64,000 nt of DNA, taken from NCBI RefSeq assembly GCF_026168105.1, contig NZ_LBMW01000002.1:124001-188000 (forward strand), in the 5' to 3' direction. Shown one piece after another: positions 1 to 9,759 of this stretch (within the stretch, counting starts at the first letter, position 1; the number at the start of each line of letters is the position of its first letter). Under the pieces are notes generated by a model. The model was not told the origin of the DNA, ran no database searches, and worked only from the letters and a program-made list of their open reading frames with translations. This DNA comes from Streptomyces hygroscopicus. GTDB taxonomy: Bacteria; Actinomycetota; Actinomycetes; Streptomycetales; Streptomycetaceae. The position numbers and the translations under genes were made by a program.

Positions 1-1
1 G

Positions 2-403
2 GCCGGTCCCGAGCACCGCTGGACGCTGGAGCTGCCCGAGGAGCCGGTGACCGTGACCGGCGACGAGCACCGGCTTCACCAGATGCTGGCCAACCTGCTG
101 GCCAACGCGCGTTTGCACACCCCCGTGGGCACCAAGGTGACCATCGCGCTGGAGACCGAGGGCACGACCGCCGTCCTCACGGTGCACGACGACGGCCCGG
201 GTGTCCCCGACGACATCCAGCCCGGTGTCTTCGAACGCTTCACCCGCGCCGACCACCGACGCCGACCGGAGAACCGGGGCGGCGGCGCCGGGCTGGGCCT
301 GGCGATCGTCGCGGCGGTGACGGAGGCGCACGGGGGAACCGTGCGGCTGGCGAGCCGCCCGGGGTCGACGACGTTCACCGTGGATCTACCGGCTGCCGAG
401 TAG
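2..403 (+). CDS. Sensor histidine kinase, C-terminal part (5' end outside window)
   Basis: The visible 133 residues are the ATP-binding domain of a two-component sensor kinase, which would phosphorylate a response regulator. The N box (HQMLANLLANARLHTP), G1 box (DDGPGVP), F box (FERFTRAD) and G2 box (GAGLGLAIV) are all present in the usual order, so this HATPase_c domain looks intact. The sensor, HAMP and phospho-acceptor domains lie upstream of the window, so the signal cannot be inferred. The reading frame is open from base 2 to the TAG at 403. It converges with the L,D-transpeptidase-like gene, only 34 bp away. Confidence 0.9.
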   Translation, partial: AGPEHRWTLELPEEPVTVTGDEHRLHQMLANLLANARLHTPVGTKVTIALETEGTTAVLTVHDDGPGVPDDIQPGVFERFTRADHRRRPENRGGGAGLGLAIVAAVTEAHGGTVRLASRPGSTTFTVDLPAAE

Positions 404-437
404 GTGGCAGGGGGTGTGCCGACCCCGGCCGCACCGC

Positions 438-1142
438 TCAGTAGCGCGTGATCGCCGTAGCCCCGCCGGCCGTCCCGATCGCCATGTGCGGCCTTCGGGC
501 AGGATCCGCCCACGCCAGAACCCGTCGCATCGCATCCACCGGCACCGACACACAACCCGCCGTCGCGCCCTTGCCGTCGACGTGAAGAAAGATCCCGGCG
601 CCGCGCCCCCGTACCGGCTTGTCGTAGTTGAACCCGATGACGAAGGCGTAGGCGTACTGCGGGCTGTACGAGATCAGGTGCTCCGACTCGGAGGCCCGGC
701 AGTCGGCAGCAAGAGGCTCCGTCCACCGGTTGTAGGAGTGTGAGCCGATGTCCTGGCACCACCAGGAGTCCTGGCGCACCCGGCGGTACCGCGCCTTGGT
801 CCCCGTGGGCGCGGCCTTGATGCCGAACGCGTACGGCAGGTCGTACAGACCGGTGGGCGTGGTGCTGGTGCTCTGCTTGCGGGCGGTGCCCTCGGCGAGC
901 CCGTTCGCCCCGAAGCGCGCGGCGGCCGTACCGGACTTCCCCCAGCGTCCGCCCCGGCGGTCCCACCATGTGACCGTCCCGGATGTCGCTCCCGCGCGGG
1001 GCGCCTGCGCGGTGATCAGCTGGGTGCCGCCGCCGGTGTCCGCCATCCGCTCGGGCAGCGTGGCCTCCTCGGCGCTGCCCGGCGCGGCGCCGAGCACGAG
1101 GAGGGACGCGGAGGCGAGGGCGGCGACGACACCGGGGCGCAT
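438..1142 (-). CDS. Secreted L,D-transpeptidase-like (YkuD-type) protein
   Basis: A 234-residue exported protein. Residues 1-24 form a signal peptide (hydrophobic core ALASASLLVLGAAP, cleavage near GSA-EE). The C-terminal half carries FLHVDGKGATAGCVSVP, the His and Gly-Cys motif of YkuD-type catalytic domains, whose cysteine attacks the peptide stem of peptidoglycan or makes related cross-links. Family members act outside the membrane on the cell wall. The gene lies 3 bp downstream of the oxidase-like gene (start 1733) on the same strand, so the two may be co-transcribed. The exact substrate is not shown by the sequence. Confidence 0.75.
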   Translation of the reverse strand: MRPGVVAALASASLLVLGAAPGSAEEATLPERMADTGGGTQLITAQAPRAGATSGTVTWWDRRGGRWGKSGTAAARFGANGLAEGTARKQSTSTTPTGLYDLPYAFGIKAAPTGTKARYRRVRQDSWWCQDIGSHSYNRWTEPLAADCRASESEHLISYSPQYAYAFVIGFNYDKPVRGRGAGIFLHVDGKGATAGCVSVPVDAMRRVLAWADPARRPHMAIGTAGGATAITRY

Positions 1143-1145
1143 GGC

Positions 1146-1733
1146 TCAGAACGTAGAGGGCGGCAGGGGCAACGGCAGCCCCGGCAGGCCGTCCAGGCTG
1201 GTTTCGACGTGGTCTTTCGCCCTGAAGTACGCATCGAGGGAGGTGTCGTCCTCGCGTGCGAACCGCTTGCCGTGCAGATCGCGCTCCTCTTCGTACGCCA
1301 TGAAGGGCACCGCGTATCCGCAGGTGTCACGGATCAGCTCGGCCGTCACGACGATGATCGCCCGCAGGCCGTGCGGCGTCGGGTCGATGCCCGGGAAGTG
1401 GCCGAGGAGGTGCCGGAAGCGCGGGTCGTCGCGGAAGACCGGTTCCCCGCGTCCGTGCACCCGCACGATGTTCGGCGGGCCCTGGAACGCGCACCACATC
1501 AGGGTGATCCGGCCGTTCTCGCGCAGGTGCGCGATCGTCTCGGCGTTGGACCCGGCGAAGTCGAGGTAGGCGACGGTGTGTTCGTCGACCACCGCGAAGG
1601 AGCCCTTGAGCCCCTTGGGGGAGAGGTTGACCGTGCCGGAGGCGGCCAGCGGAGCGGTCGCGGTGAAGAACAGGGGCTGTGCCTCGATGAACGTGCACAG
1701 TCTGCCGTCAATGCGTTCATAGGTCTTTCCCAT
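1146..1733 (-). CDS. Pyridoxamine 5'-phosphate oxidase-family (split-barrel flavin-binding) protein
   Basis: A 195-residue cytoplasmic protein starting MGKTYERIDGRLCTFIEAQP. The segments VNLSPKGLKGSFAVVDEHTVAYLDFAGSN and ITLMWCAFQGPPNIVRVHGRGE (read here in part) match the FMN/F420-binding split-barrel fold of PNPOx-like proteins. These proteins reduce or oxidise small molecules with FMN or F420, and this subgroup is uncharacterised, so a role in vitamin B6 synthesis should not be assumed. The window also has pdxS/pdxT, which make PLP directly without this enzyme. The start at 1733 is the only good one, and the upstream DNA (1734-1872) holds nothing clear. Confidence 0.7.
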   Translation of the reverse strand: MGKTYERIDGRLCTFIEAQPLFFTATAPLAASGTVNLSPKGLKGSFAVVDEHTVAYLDFAGSNAETIAHLRENGRITLMWCAFQGPPNIVRVHGRGEPVFRDDPRFRHLLGHFPGIDPTPHGLRAIIVVTAELIRDTCGYAVPFMAYEEERDLHGKRFAREDDTSLDAYFRAKDHVETSLDGLPGLPLPLPPSTF

Positions 1734-1872
1734 GTCCAGGGATTATCGCCGGAAAGCCTTTCGGCCGTCTAAGGAATTGCGGCGTCGGGATGCGTCGGGG
1801 CCCCGTGGAATCCGTGGCCGCCCCGGCCGACCCGCCGTGCCGCCCCGATCCGCCACGCCGGACCGTCCAGGA

Positions 1873-1911
1873 TTGACGAACCATGCAGACTTCTGCATAC
1901 TCATGCATGTC
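1873..1911 (+). promoter_or_regulatory. argG promoter with overlapping ARG-box-like operators
   Basis: TTGACG (1873-1878) and CATACT (1896-1901) are separated by 17 bp, a good match to a housekeeping promoter. Two overlapping palindromic stretches built from TGCAT/ATGCA half-sites (CATGCAG..CTGCATA, 1882-1899, and TGCATACTCATGCATG, 1894-1909) cover the spacer and the -10. Streptomyces ARG boxes bound by the arginine repressor ArgR have this type of half-site, so arginine repression of argGH is the likely logic. The promoter call is from sequence; ArgR binding is inference. Confidence 0.7.
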
Positions 1912-1937
1912 AGCGAATGCACTGTGAGGAGAAACCC

Positions 1938-3137
1938 GTGACCGAGCGCGTCGTACTCGCCTACTCAGGCGGTCTGGACACCTCCGTCGCCATCGGCTGG
2001 ATCGCCGAGGAGACGGGCGCCGAGGTCATCGCCGTTGCGGTCGACGTCGGCCAGGGCGGCGAGGACCTGGACGTCATCCGCAAGCGCGCGCTCGCCTGCG
2101 GTGCCGTCGAGGCGGAGGTCACCGACGCCAAGGACGAGTTCGCCGACGAGTACTGCCTCCCGGCGATCAAGGCCAACGCCCTCTACATGGACCGCTACCC
2201 GCTGGTCTCCGCCCTCTCCCGGCCGACGATCGTCAAGCACCTCGTCGCCGCGGCCAAGAAGCACGGCGCCACCACGGTCGCCCACGGCTGCACCGGCAAG
2301 GGCAACGACCAGGTCCGCTTCGAGGCCGGCATCGTCGCCCTCGCCCCCGACCTGAAGTGCATCGCCCCGGTCCGCGACTACGCGATGACCCGGGACAAGG
2401 CGATCGCCTTCTGCGAGGAGAAGCAGCTCCCGATCGCCACCACCAAGAAGTCCCCGTACTCGATCGACCAGAACGTCTTCGGGCGCGCGGTGGAGACGGG
2501 CTTCCTGGAGGACATCTGGAACGCCCCGATCGAGGACATCTACGAGTACACCTCCAACCCGGCCGAGTCCCGCGAGGCCGACGAGGTGATCATCACCTTC
2601 AAGGAGGGTGTCCCGGTCGCCATCGACGGCAAGCCCGTCACCGTCCTGCAGGCCATCCAGCAGCTCAACGAGCGCGCGGGCGCCCAGGGCATCGGGCGGA
2701 TCGACATGGTCGAGGACCGGCTGGTCGGCATCAAGTCCCGCGAGGTGTACGAGGCTCCGGGCGCGATCGCCCTGATCACCGCCCACCAGGAACTGGAGAA
2801 CGTCACCGTCGAGCGGGAGCTCGCCCGCTACAAGCGGCAGGTGGAGCAGCGCTGGGGCGAACTGGTCTACGACGGCCAGTGGTTCTCCCCGCTCAAGCGC
2901 GCCCTGGACGGCTTCATCAACGAGGCCAACCAGCGTGTCTCCGGTGACATCCGGATGACCCTGCACGGCGGCCGCGCGGTCGTCACCGGCCGGCGCTCCC
3001 AGGAGTCGCTGTACGACTTCAACCTCGCGACCTACGACACCGGCGACACGTTCGACCAGTCGGCTGCCAGGGGCTTCATCGACATCTACAGTCTGTCGTC
3101 GAAGATCGCCGCGCGACGGGATCTCGCAGGCGCCTGA
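1938..3137 (+). CDS. argG: Argininosuccinate synthase
   Basis: This enzyme joins citrulline and aspartate with ATP to form argininosuccinate, the penultimate step of arginine synthesis, in the cytoplasm. The 399 residues open with the N-type ATP pyrophosphatase loop [12 protein letters not shown]. The conserved [15 protein letters not shown] segment, which contacts citrulline and aspartate, is also present. Length is normal for the family. The GTG at 1938 is chosen because GAGGAG sits 7-12 bp before it; an in-frame ATG at 1917 lies upstream of that ribosome binding site. argH follows 115 bp later in the same direction. From memory, argG is far from argH in S. coelicolor but adjacent in S. clavuligerus. 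Confidence 0.97.
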   Translation: MTERVVLAYSGGLDTSVAIGWIAEETGAEVIAVAVDVGQGGEDLDVIRKRALACGAVEAEVTDAKDEFADEYCLPAIKANALYMDRYPLVSALSRPTIVKHLVAAAKKHGATTVAHGCTGKGNDQVRFEAGIVALAPDLKCIAPVRDYAMTRDKAIAFCEEKQLPIATTKKSPYSIDQNVFGRAVETGFLEDIWNAPIEDIYEYTSNPAESREADEVIITFKEGVPVAIDGKPVTVLQAIQQLNERAGAQGIGRIDMVEDRLVGIKSREVYEAPGAIALITAHQELENVTVERELARYKRQVEQRWGELVYDGQWFSPLKRALDGFINEANQRVSGDIRMTLHGGRAVVTGRRSQESLYDFNLATYDTGDTFDQSAARGFIDIYSLSSKIAARRDLAGA

Positions 3138-3186
3138 CGCGGACCTCGAGCACCGGCCTCCGGGCACCCCACACGCATCAGCCTGA

Positions 3187-4683
<1,497 letters not shown>

Positions 4684-4735
4684 CGGTACTCGGGGGCCGT
4701 GCCGTCGGCGAAACGGCCGCCCCACGGTTCCCTCG

Positions 4736-4766
4736 GAAGGGCCCGGACATCGCGTCCGGGCCCTTC
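4736..4766 (+). terminator. argGH transcription terminator
   Basis: A perfect 13-bp inverted repeat, GAAGGGCCCGGAC and GTCCGGGCCCTTC with loop ATCGC, begins 52 bp after argH. It has no U-tract, as is usual for Streptomyces terminators. Confidence 0.85.
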
Positions 4767-4820
4767 GTCGTGTCCGGGCCCGCCGGGTAACAGATGGGAT
4801 TCAGCCAGTGTCCGAATCCT

Positions 4821-4850
4821 TGACGTGGCATCTGTGCGGAGGTGACTATT
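4821..4850 (+). promoter_or_regulatory. Candidate promoter of the lipase gene
   Basis: TTGACG (4821-4826) is followed after 18 bp by GACTAT (4845-4850), about 60 bp before the lipase start. It is a reasonable sigma-70 type promoter read from sequence only. Confidence 0.45.
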
Positions 4851-4911
4851 CCGTTTGCTGGTCGGCATTGCCGAACACCGGTCGGCCAGGATTCAGCAGG
4901 AAAGGGACACC

Positions 4912-5736
4912 ATGCGCGCAAGACGAGCCGCCCGCCTTCTCGCCGCCGTCGCAACCGCGGCCCTGTGCGCCTTCGGCCTCACGGCCCCCGCGAGCGCGGA
5001 CACCGCCGACACTCCGCCACCGGGCGCCAACAACTGGTCCTGCAAGCCGGACGCGGCCCACCCACAGCCGGTGGTCCTGGTGAACGGCACCTTCAAGACC
5101 TCGTACGAGAACTGGCTGACCCTCTCGCCCGCGCTGGTGAACGCCGGTTACTGCGTCTTCTCGTTCGGCTACGGCGGCCTGGAGACCGCCCCGATACCGG
5201 ACTCGGCGGCCGAACTGCGCGACTTCGTGGATGCCGTGCTCGGCGCGACCGGCGCCAAGAAGGTCGACATCGTCGGCCACAGTCAGGGCGGCATGATGCC
5301 CCGCTACTACGTCAAGTTCCTCGGCGGCGCGACCAAGGTCGACGACCTCGTCGGTATCGTGCCCTCCAACCACGGCACCACCAACCCCCTCGCCCTCGCG
5401 GCGGGCGCCACCGTCTGCCCCTCCTGCGCCGACCAGACGGCCGGCTCGGACTTCCTGGCCAAGCTCAACTCCGACCCGGAGACCCCGACCGGCCCCGACT
5501 ACACGGCGATCGCCACCCGCAACGACGAGGTCGTGGTCCCGTACACCAGCGCCTTCCTCGACGGCCCGGCCTCCCGTGTGACCAACGTGCTGCTCCAGGA
5601 CCGCTGTCCGCTCGACACCACCGAACACGACCAGGCACCCAAGTCACCGCTGGTCGAACAGTGGGTGCTCAACGCCCTGCAGCGGAACGGACCGGCCGAC
5701 CCGGCCTTCGAGCCGCGCTGCGTCAGCACGGGCTGA
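4912..5736 (+). CDS. Secreted lipase/esterase, alpha/beta-hydrolase (lipase class 2 type)
   Basis: An exported 274-residue hydrolase expected to cleave acylglycerol or other ester substrates outside the cell. Residues 1-29 are a signal peptide (MRARRAARLL, hydrophobic core, ASA-D). The nucleophile elbow GHSQGG places the catalytic serine at residue 124; RNDEVVVPY and TEHDQAPKSP probably supply the acid and histidine. Four or more cysteines in the mature part suggest disulfides, in keeping with secretion. ATG 4912 is chosen for its AAAGGGA ribosome binding site and because it begins the signal peptide. It stands alone between two transcription units. Confidence 0.88.
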   Translation: MRARRAARLLAAVATAALCAFGLTAPASADTADTPPPGANNWSCKPDAAHPQPVVLVNGTFKTSYENWLTLSPALVNAGYCVFSFGYGGLETAPIPDSAAELRDFVDAVLGATGAKKVDIVGHSQGGMMPRYYVKFLGGATKVDDLVGIVPSNHGTTNPLALAAGATVCPSCADQTAGSDFLAKLNSDPETPTGPDYTAIATRNDEVVVPYTSAFLDGPASRVTNVLLQDRCPLDTTEHDQAPKSPLVEQWVLNALQRNGPADPAFEPRCVSTG

Positions 5737-5796
5737 ACCGCAGGGCGCCGGTAGATTGGTGCGGGTTCCGGTCCGCCGATCGTGCAGGGAGTCCGC

Positions 5797-6768
5797 ATGC
5801 CGTTCAGCCGCCTGGCCACCGCGACCACGCCCACCGCACACATCGGACTCGGACTGGCAGCCGTGGGCCGTCCGGGCTACATCAATCTCGGCCGGGAGGA
5901 CGACCTCCCGGCCGAGCGGACCGTGGAGGCCCTGCGCGAGCGCACCCACGAACTCCTGGACGCCGCCCATGCCCAGGGCGTCCGCTACTTCGACGTGGCC
6001 CGCTCGTACGGGCGCTCGGAGGAGTTCCTCGCCGACTGGCTGAACGCGCGCCCGGGCATCGAAGACGTCGTCGTCGGCAGCAAATGGGGCTACACGTACA
6101 CCGCGGGCTGGAGCACCGACGCCGCGCAGCACGAGGTCAAGGACCACGGCGTCGCCACCTATGAGCGGCAGCGCGCCGAGACCGCCGCCCTGCTCGGCGA
6201 CCGGCTCGATCTCTACCAGATCCACTCGGTGACCCCCGACAGCCCGGCCCTCACCGACAAGGAACTCCACGCCAGGCTCGCCGAGGCCGCGGCGGAGGGC
6301 ATCACGATCGGCTTCTCCACCAGCGGCCCGGCCCAGGCCGACGCGATCCGCGCCGCGCTCGCCGTGACGGTCGACGGCGAGCCGCTCTTCCGCACCGTCC
6401 AGTCCACCTACAACCTGCTGGAGACCTCGGCCGCCCCCGCGCTCGCCGAGGCCCACGACGCCGGCCTGACGGTGATCGTCAAGGAGGGCATGGCCAACGG
6501 ACGGCTGGCCGCCCCGCATGCTCCTCAGGTCCTCAGGGCCGTGGCCGCGGAGACGTCCCTCGGCTGTGACGCGGTCGCCCTCGCCGCGATCCTGTGCCGG
6601 CCCTGGGTGGGCGTCGTCCTCTCCGGCGCGGCCACCACCGGCCAGCTCGCCTCGAACCTGCACGCCGCCGCCGTCGACCTGGACGAGGACCAGCTGGCCC
6701 GCCTCGAGGAGCTCGCCGAGGAGCCGAGGACGTACTGGGAACGGCGCGGACAGCTGCCCTGGCACTGA
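5797..6768 (+). CDS. Aldo/keto reductase family oxidoreductase
   Basis: A cytoplasmic NAD(P)H-dependent carbonyl reductase of 323 residues with a TIM-barrel pattern. The catalytic tetrad can be placed as Asp and Tyr in YFDVARSYGRSEE, Lys in VVGSKWGYTY and His in YQIHSVTPDSP. The end of the barrel has VVLSGAATTGQLASNL, where the cofactor phosphate is usually bound. The start at 5797 has CAGGGAG about 6 bp upstream; an in-frame ATG 15 bp earlier (5782) is less likely. The substrate is unknown. It sits 60 bp after the lipase, without a clear terminator between them. Confidence 0.88.
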   Translation: MPFSRLATATTPTAHIGLGLAAVGRPGYINLGREDDLPAERTVEALRERTHELLDAAHAQGVRYFDVARSYGRSEEFLADWLNARPGIEDVVVGSKWGYTYTAGWSTDAAQHEVKDHGVATYERQRAETAALLGDRLDLYQIHSVTPDSPALTDKELHARLAEAAAEGITIGFSTSGPAQADAIRAALAVTVDGEPLFRTVQSTYNLLETSAAPALAEAHDAGLTVIVKEGMANGRLAAPHAPQVLRAVAAETSLGCDAVALAAILCRPWVGVVLSGAATTGQLASNLHAAAVDLDEDQLARLEELAEEPRTYWERRGQLPWH

Positions 6769-6828
6769 GCGCCACTGCTGGATACCAAGAGTAACCGCTC
6801 AACGAGTTTGTGAGACGCGCATGGTTCT

Positions 6829-6861
6829 TGTGAGACATGGATGTCTCACATGGGCTATATT
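6829..6861 (+). promoter_or_regulatory. Operator/promoter of the tetR-MFS operon
   Basis: TGTGAGACAT (6829-6838) and ATGTCTCACA (6841-6850) form a perfect 10-bp palindrome with a 2-bp centre. It overlaps a -35-like GAGACA (6832-6837); after 18 bp comes TATATT (6856-6861). Half-site copies recur at 6809-6816 (TGTGAGAC) and 6862-6868 (TGTCTCA). The -10 ends 6 bp before ATG 6868, so the mRNA is probably leaderless. Autorepression by the TetR protein binding here is inferred from position and symmetry. Confidence 0.75.
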
Positions 6862-6867
6862 TGTCTC

Positions 6868-7419
6868 ATGGCTGTCGATCGTGACCACGTGCTGCGCAGC
6901 GCAGCCGCCCTGCTCACCCGGAAATCCACCGCCACCATGGACGAGGTCGCCAAGGCGGCCGGGATCAGCCGGGCCACGCTGCACCGCCACTTCGCCGGGC
7001 GCGACGCGCTCGTACGCGCGCTGGAGGCACTCGGCATCGAGGAGTGCGAGGCGGCCCTGGACGCCGCCCGGCTCGACGACGACTCGGCTCAGGAGGCCGT
7101 GCGCCGCTTCGTGACGGAGATCGAGTCCGCCGCGGGGCTCCTCGCCTTTCTCTACACGGAGAACCAGCTGTTCGAGGGCGAGGAGCAGAACGCGGGCTGG
7201 GCCCGGATCGACGCCCGGATCGCCGCGCTGTTCCGACGCGGCCAGGCGAGCGGCGAGTTCCGTATCGACCTCACCCCGGCCTGGCTCACCGAGGCGCTCT
7301 ACGGCCTGCTGGCCTCCGGCGCCTGGGCCGTGACGGAGGGGCGCCTCGCCCCCAAGGACTTCACCCACATGATCGTCGAGCTGTTGCTCGGCGGCGCACT
7401 ACGGAGAGAGGAATCATGA
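6868..7419 (+). CDS. TetR/AcrR-family transcriptional regulator
   Basis: A 183-residue repressor with the TetR helix-turn-helix near residues 22-50 (TMDEVAKAAGISRATLHRHF) followed by a helical ligand-binding domain. ATG 6868 is preferred over in-frame ATGs at 6841 and 6850 because those lie inside the operator and upstream of the expected transcript start. Its stop codon overlaps the start of the MFS gene (ATGA), so both are translated from one mRNA. It most likely controls the exporter in response to an exported compound. The ligand cannot be read from the sequence. Confidence 0.93.
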   Translation: MAVDRDHVLRSAAALLTRKSTATMDEVAKAAGISRATLHRHFAGRDALVRALEALGIEECEAALDAARLDDDSAQEAVRRFVTEIESAAGLLAFLYTENQLFEGEEQNAGWARIDARIAALFRRGQASGEFRIDLTPAWLTEALYGLLASGAWAVTEGRLAPKDFTHMIVELLLGGALRREES

Positions 7420-8978
7420 CCAGCACCCTGCAGCACGGGGGTGCCCCCCGCTCGAGCAATGCCGAGAGCCCGGGGGAGATCGCGTCACGGACGGAGAAGC
7501 GTCCGGGCCGTTGGCTCGCGCTCGGCGTCCTCGTGCTCGCCGTGCTGCTGGTGGCCGTGGACGCGACAGTCCTCGGCCTCGCGACCCCCTACATCAGCGA
7601 GGACCTGAGGCCCTCGGGCACCCAGCTGCTGTGGATCGGCGACGTCTACTCGTTCGTCATCGCCGGTCTGCTCGTGTCCATGGGCGGCCTCGGCGACCGC
7701 ATCGGCCGCAAGCGGATCCTGCTCGGCGGCGCCACCGCCTTCGGACTGATATCCGTCCTCAACGCCTATGCGGCGACGCCCGAGACGATGATCCTGGCGC
7801 GTGCGCTGCTCGGTGTCGCGGGCGCGACCCTGATGCCCGCCACCCTCGCCCTGATCCGCAACCTCTTCCTCGACCCGCGCGAGCGCAGCCTCGCCGTCGG
7901 AATCTGGGGCGCCACCGCCTCGGCAGGTACCGCGGTCGGGCCGATCGTCGGCGGCTTCCTGCTCGAGCACTTCTGGTGGGGCTCGGTCTTTCTGATCAAC
8001 CTGCCGGTGATGGTGGTCCTTGTCGTCGTCGGCATCCGGACGCTGCCCGAGTCCCGCAATCCGAACCCCGGCCCCTGGGACCTGATCAGCGTCCTACTGT
8101 CGCTCGTCGGCATGGTCGGCACCGTGTACGCCGTCAAGGAGGCGGCCGCGCACGGGTTCACCTGGCCGGCCGCGGCCACCGGTGTCCTCGGCGCCGCCGC
8201 GCTGCACGGCTTCGTGCGCCGTCAGCTGACGCTGCCGGTACCGCTGCTGGACATGCGGCTGTTCCACCGCCGCGGCTTCAGCGGTGCCGTGCTCGCCGAC
8301 CTGCTGACCGTACTCGGCATGTCCGGACTGGTCTTCTTCCTTTCGCAGTACTTGCAACTGGTGCAGGGCAGGCGGCCGTTCGAGGCGGGTCTCGCCGAAC
8401 TGCCCGCCGCTGTCGGCGCGGTGGTCGCGGGCATGGTCGCGGGCGCGGCGGCGCGGCGCTCCTCGGTGCGGACCGTGGTCTCGGGCGGGCTCGCCGCGGT
8501 GGGCCTGGCGCTGGCGGCCCTCACCGTGCTCGACCGGTCCACCGGCTACCCGCTCATCGGGACCGCGCTGCTCGTCGTGGGCGTCGGCGCGGGACTGTCG
8601 TTCACCGTGACCGCCGATGTGATCCTCTCCAGCGTGCCCAAGGAGCAGGCGGGAGCCGCCTCCGCGGTCTCGGAGACGGCGTACGAACTCGGCGCGGCCC
8701 TCGGCATCGCCCTGCTGGGCTCGATCGTGACCGGCGTCTACCGGGACTTCACGGGCCCCATCGGCACCCCGGCCGTGGCCCGTGAATCACTGGGCGGCGC
8801 GGTCGAGTCGGCCGCCGCCATGCCGACGGCCACCGGCCAGGCCTTGCTGTCCTCGGCCCGCGAGGCCTTCGTCCACGGCCTCACGCTCGCGACAGGAGCC
8901 GGCGCGGCGGTCCTGCTGGCCACGGCTGTGGCGGCCTGGATCCTGCTGCGGGGACAGAGGCTGGAGGGCACTTCGTGA
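7416..8978 (+). CDS. MFS multidrug-type transporter, DHA2 (14-helix) family
   Basis: A 520-residue membrane exporter predicted to expel drugs or other small molecules by proton antiport. After a 30-residue cytoplasmic N-terminus the hydrophobic helices begin (WLALGVLVLAVLLVAVDATV). The motif GGLGDRIGRKR between helices 2 and 3 is MFS motif A, and LGVAGATLMPATLALI resembles the QacA/EmrB type. Length and about 14 hydrophobic segments fit DHA2. It overlaps tetR by 4 nt. Oddity: codons for residues 8-21 are formed by a palindromic repeat element (7437-7478). The C-terminal region has a long periplasmic-looking segment before the last helix. Confidence 0.92.
   Translation: MTSTLQHGGAPRSSNAESPGEIASRTEKRPGRWLALGVLVLAVLLVAVDATVLGLATPYISEDLRPSGTQLLWIGDVYSFVIAGLLVSMGGLGDRIGRKRILLGGATAFGLISVLNAYAATPETMILARALLGVAGATLMPATLALIRNLFLDPRERSLAVGIWGATASAGTAVGPIVGGFLLEHFWWGSVFLINLPVMVVLVVVGIRTLPESRNPNPGPWDLISVLLSLVGMVGTVYAVKEAAAHGFTWPAAATGVLGAAALHGFVRRQLTLPVPLLDMRLFHRRGFSGAVLADLLTVLGMSGLVFFLSQYLQLVQGRRPFEAGLAELPAAVGAVVAGMVAGAAARRSSVRTVVSGGLAAVGLALAALTVLDRSTGYPLIGTALLVVGVGAGLSFTVTADVILSSVPKEQAGAASAVSETAYELGAALGIALLGSIVTGVYRDFTGPIGTPAVARESLGGAVESAAAMPTATGQALLSSAREAFVHGLTLATGAGAAVLLATAVAAWILLRGQRLEGTS
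7437..7478. repeat. Palindromic repeat element inside the MFS reading frame
   Basis: This 42-bp block begins GGGGGTGCCCCCC, has an inner stem CTCG/CGAG and ends CCCGGGGGAG. I recognise the pattern as one common between genes in Streptomyces. Here it lies within the first 63 nt of a coding sequence, is a multiple of three long and is read as Gly-Gly-Ala-Pro-Arg-Ser-Ser-Asn-Ala-Glu-Ser-Pro-Gly-Glu. That it belongs to a dispersed family is from memory, not from a search. Confidence 0.65.
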
Positions 8979-8987
8979 TCCCCTGGG

Positions 8988-9023
8988 CCGCGCCCCGACA
9001 CGGGCGCGGGGAACTGCGCGAGC
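8988..9023. repeat. Terminator-like repeat element after the MFS gene
   Basis: CCGCGCCC (8988-8995) and GGGCGCGG (9002-9009) form a stem with a 6-nt loop, followed by GGAACTGCGCGAG. The GGGCGCGGGGAACTGCGCGA string is very common downstream of Streptomyces genes (from memory). It lies between the convergent MFS and acyltransferase genes and probably ends both transcripts. Confidence 0.6.
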
Positions 9024-9069
9024 AACCACGGACGACCCGCACCGGCAAACCGGCAAACCGCCCAAGGCG

Positions 9070-9759
9070 CTACGCGGCCTTCGCCTTCGTGGCGTACATG
9101 TCCACGTACTCCTGTCCCGACAGCCGCATGACCTCCGTCATCACGGAGTCGGTCACCGCACGCAGCACATACCGGTCGCGGTCCATACCCTCGTACCGGG
9201 AGAACTCCATTGCCTCGCCGAAGCGCACGGTGACCCGCCCCGGACGCGGCATACCGCGACCGCCCGGCTGCAGCTTGTCCGTGCCGATCATCGCGAACGG
9301 CACGACCGGGGCGCCGGTCATCAGGGTCAGGCGGGCGATTCCGGTGCGGCCGCGGTACAGCCGGCCGTCGGGGGAGCGGGTGCCCTCCGGGTAGATGCCG
9401 AAGATCCTGCCCTCCTCCAGCACCCGGCGGCCGGTCATCAGCGCGGCCACTCCGCCGCTCGCGCCGTCCCGGTCCACCGGGATCATGCCGACGCCCGTGA
9501 AGAACCAGGCCATCAGCCGGCCCTTGAGACCCTTGCCGGTGACGTACTCGTCCTTGCCGATGAAGAAGACCTGCCGCTTGGTCACCACCGGCAGCACGAT
9601 CGAGTCGATGAACGTGAGGTGGTTGCCGGCCAGGATGACCGGGCCGTCGGCCGGGATGTGCTCCGCACCCTCCACCCGTGGGCGGAACATCAGGCGCATG
9701 ATCGGTGCGAGCACTGCCTTGATGAGCACGAAGCGGGACAACGGGCCCTCCGATGTCAA
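9070..9759 (-). CDS. 1-acyl-sn-glycerol-3-phosphate acyltransferase (PlsC-like)
   Basis: A 229-residue membrane-associated acyltransferase that would move a fatty acyl group to lysophosphatidic acid or a related lysolipid. Motif I is NHLTFID near residue 46 (the HX4D catalytic pair); motif III is YPEGTRSPDGR near residue 126. PVDRDG and GAPVVPFAMIGTD supply the other conserved blocks. Length is normal for the family. Several PlsC paralogues are usual in Streptomyces, so the exact lipid substrate is open. The gene converges with the MFS gene. Confidence 0.88.
   Translation of the reverse strand: MTSEGPLSRFVLIKAVLAPIMRLMFRPRVEGAEHIPADGPVILAGNHLTFIDSIVLPVVTKRQVFFIGKDEYVTGKGLKGRLMAWFFTGVGMIPVDRDGASGGVAALMTGRRVLEEGRIFGIYPEGTRSPDGRLYRGRTGIARLTLMTGAPVVPFAMIGTDKLQPGGRGMPRPGRVTVRFGEAMEFSRYEGMDRDRYVLRAVTDSVMTEVMRLSGQEYVDMYATKAKAA

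Noticed and set aside
1965..3167. 400-codon open frame antisense to argG
   Set aside because: It mirrors the high-GC codon pattern of argG, has no ribosome binding site and its product is repetitive (Val/Gly/Asp-rich).
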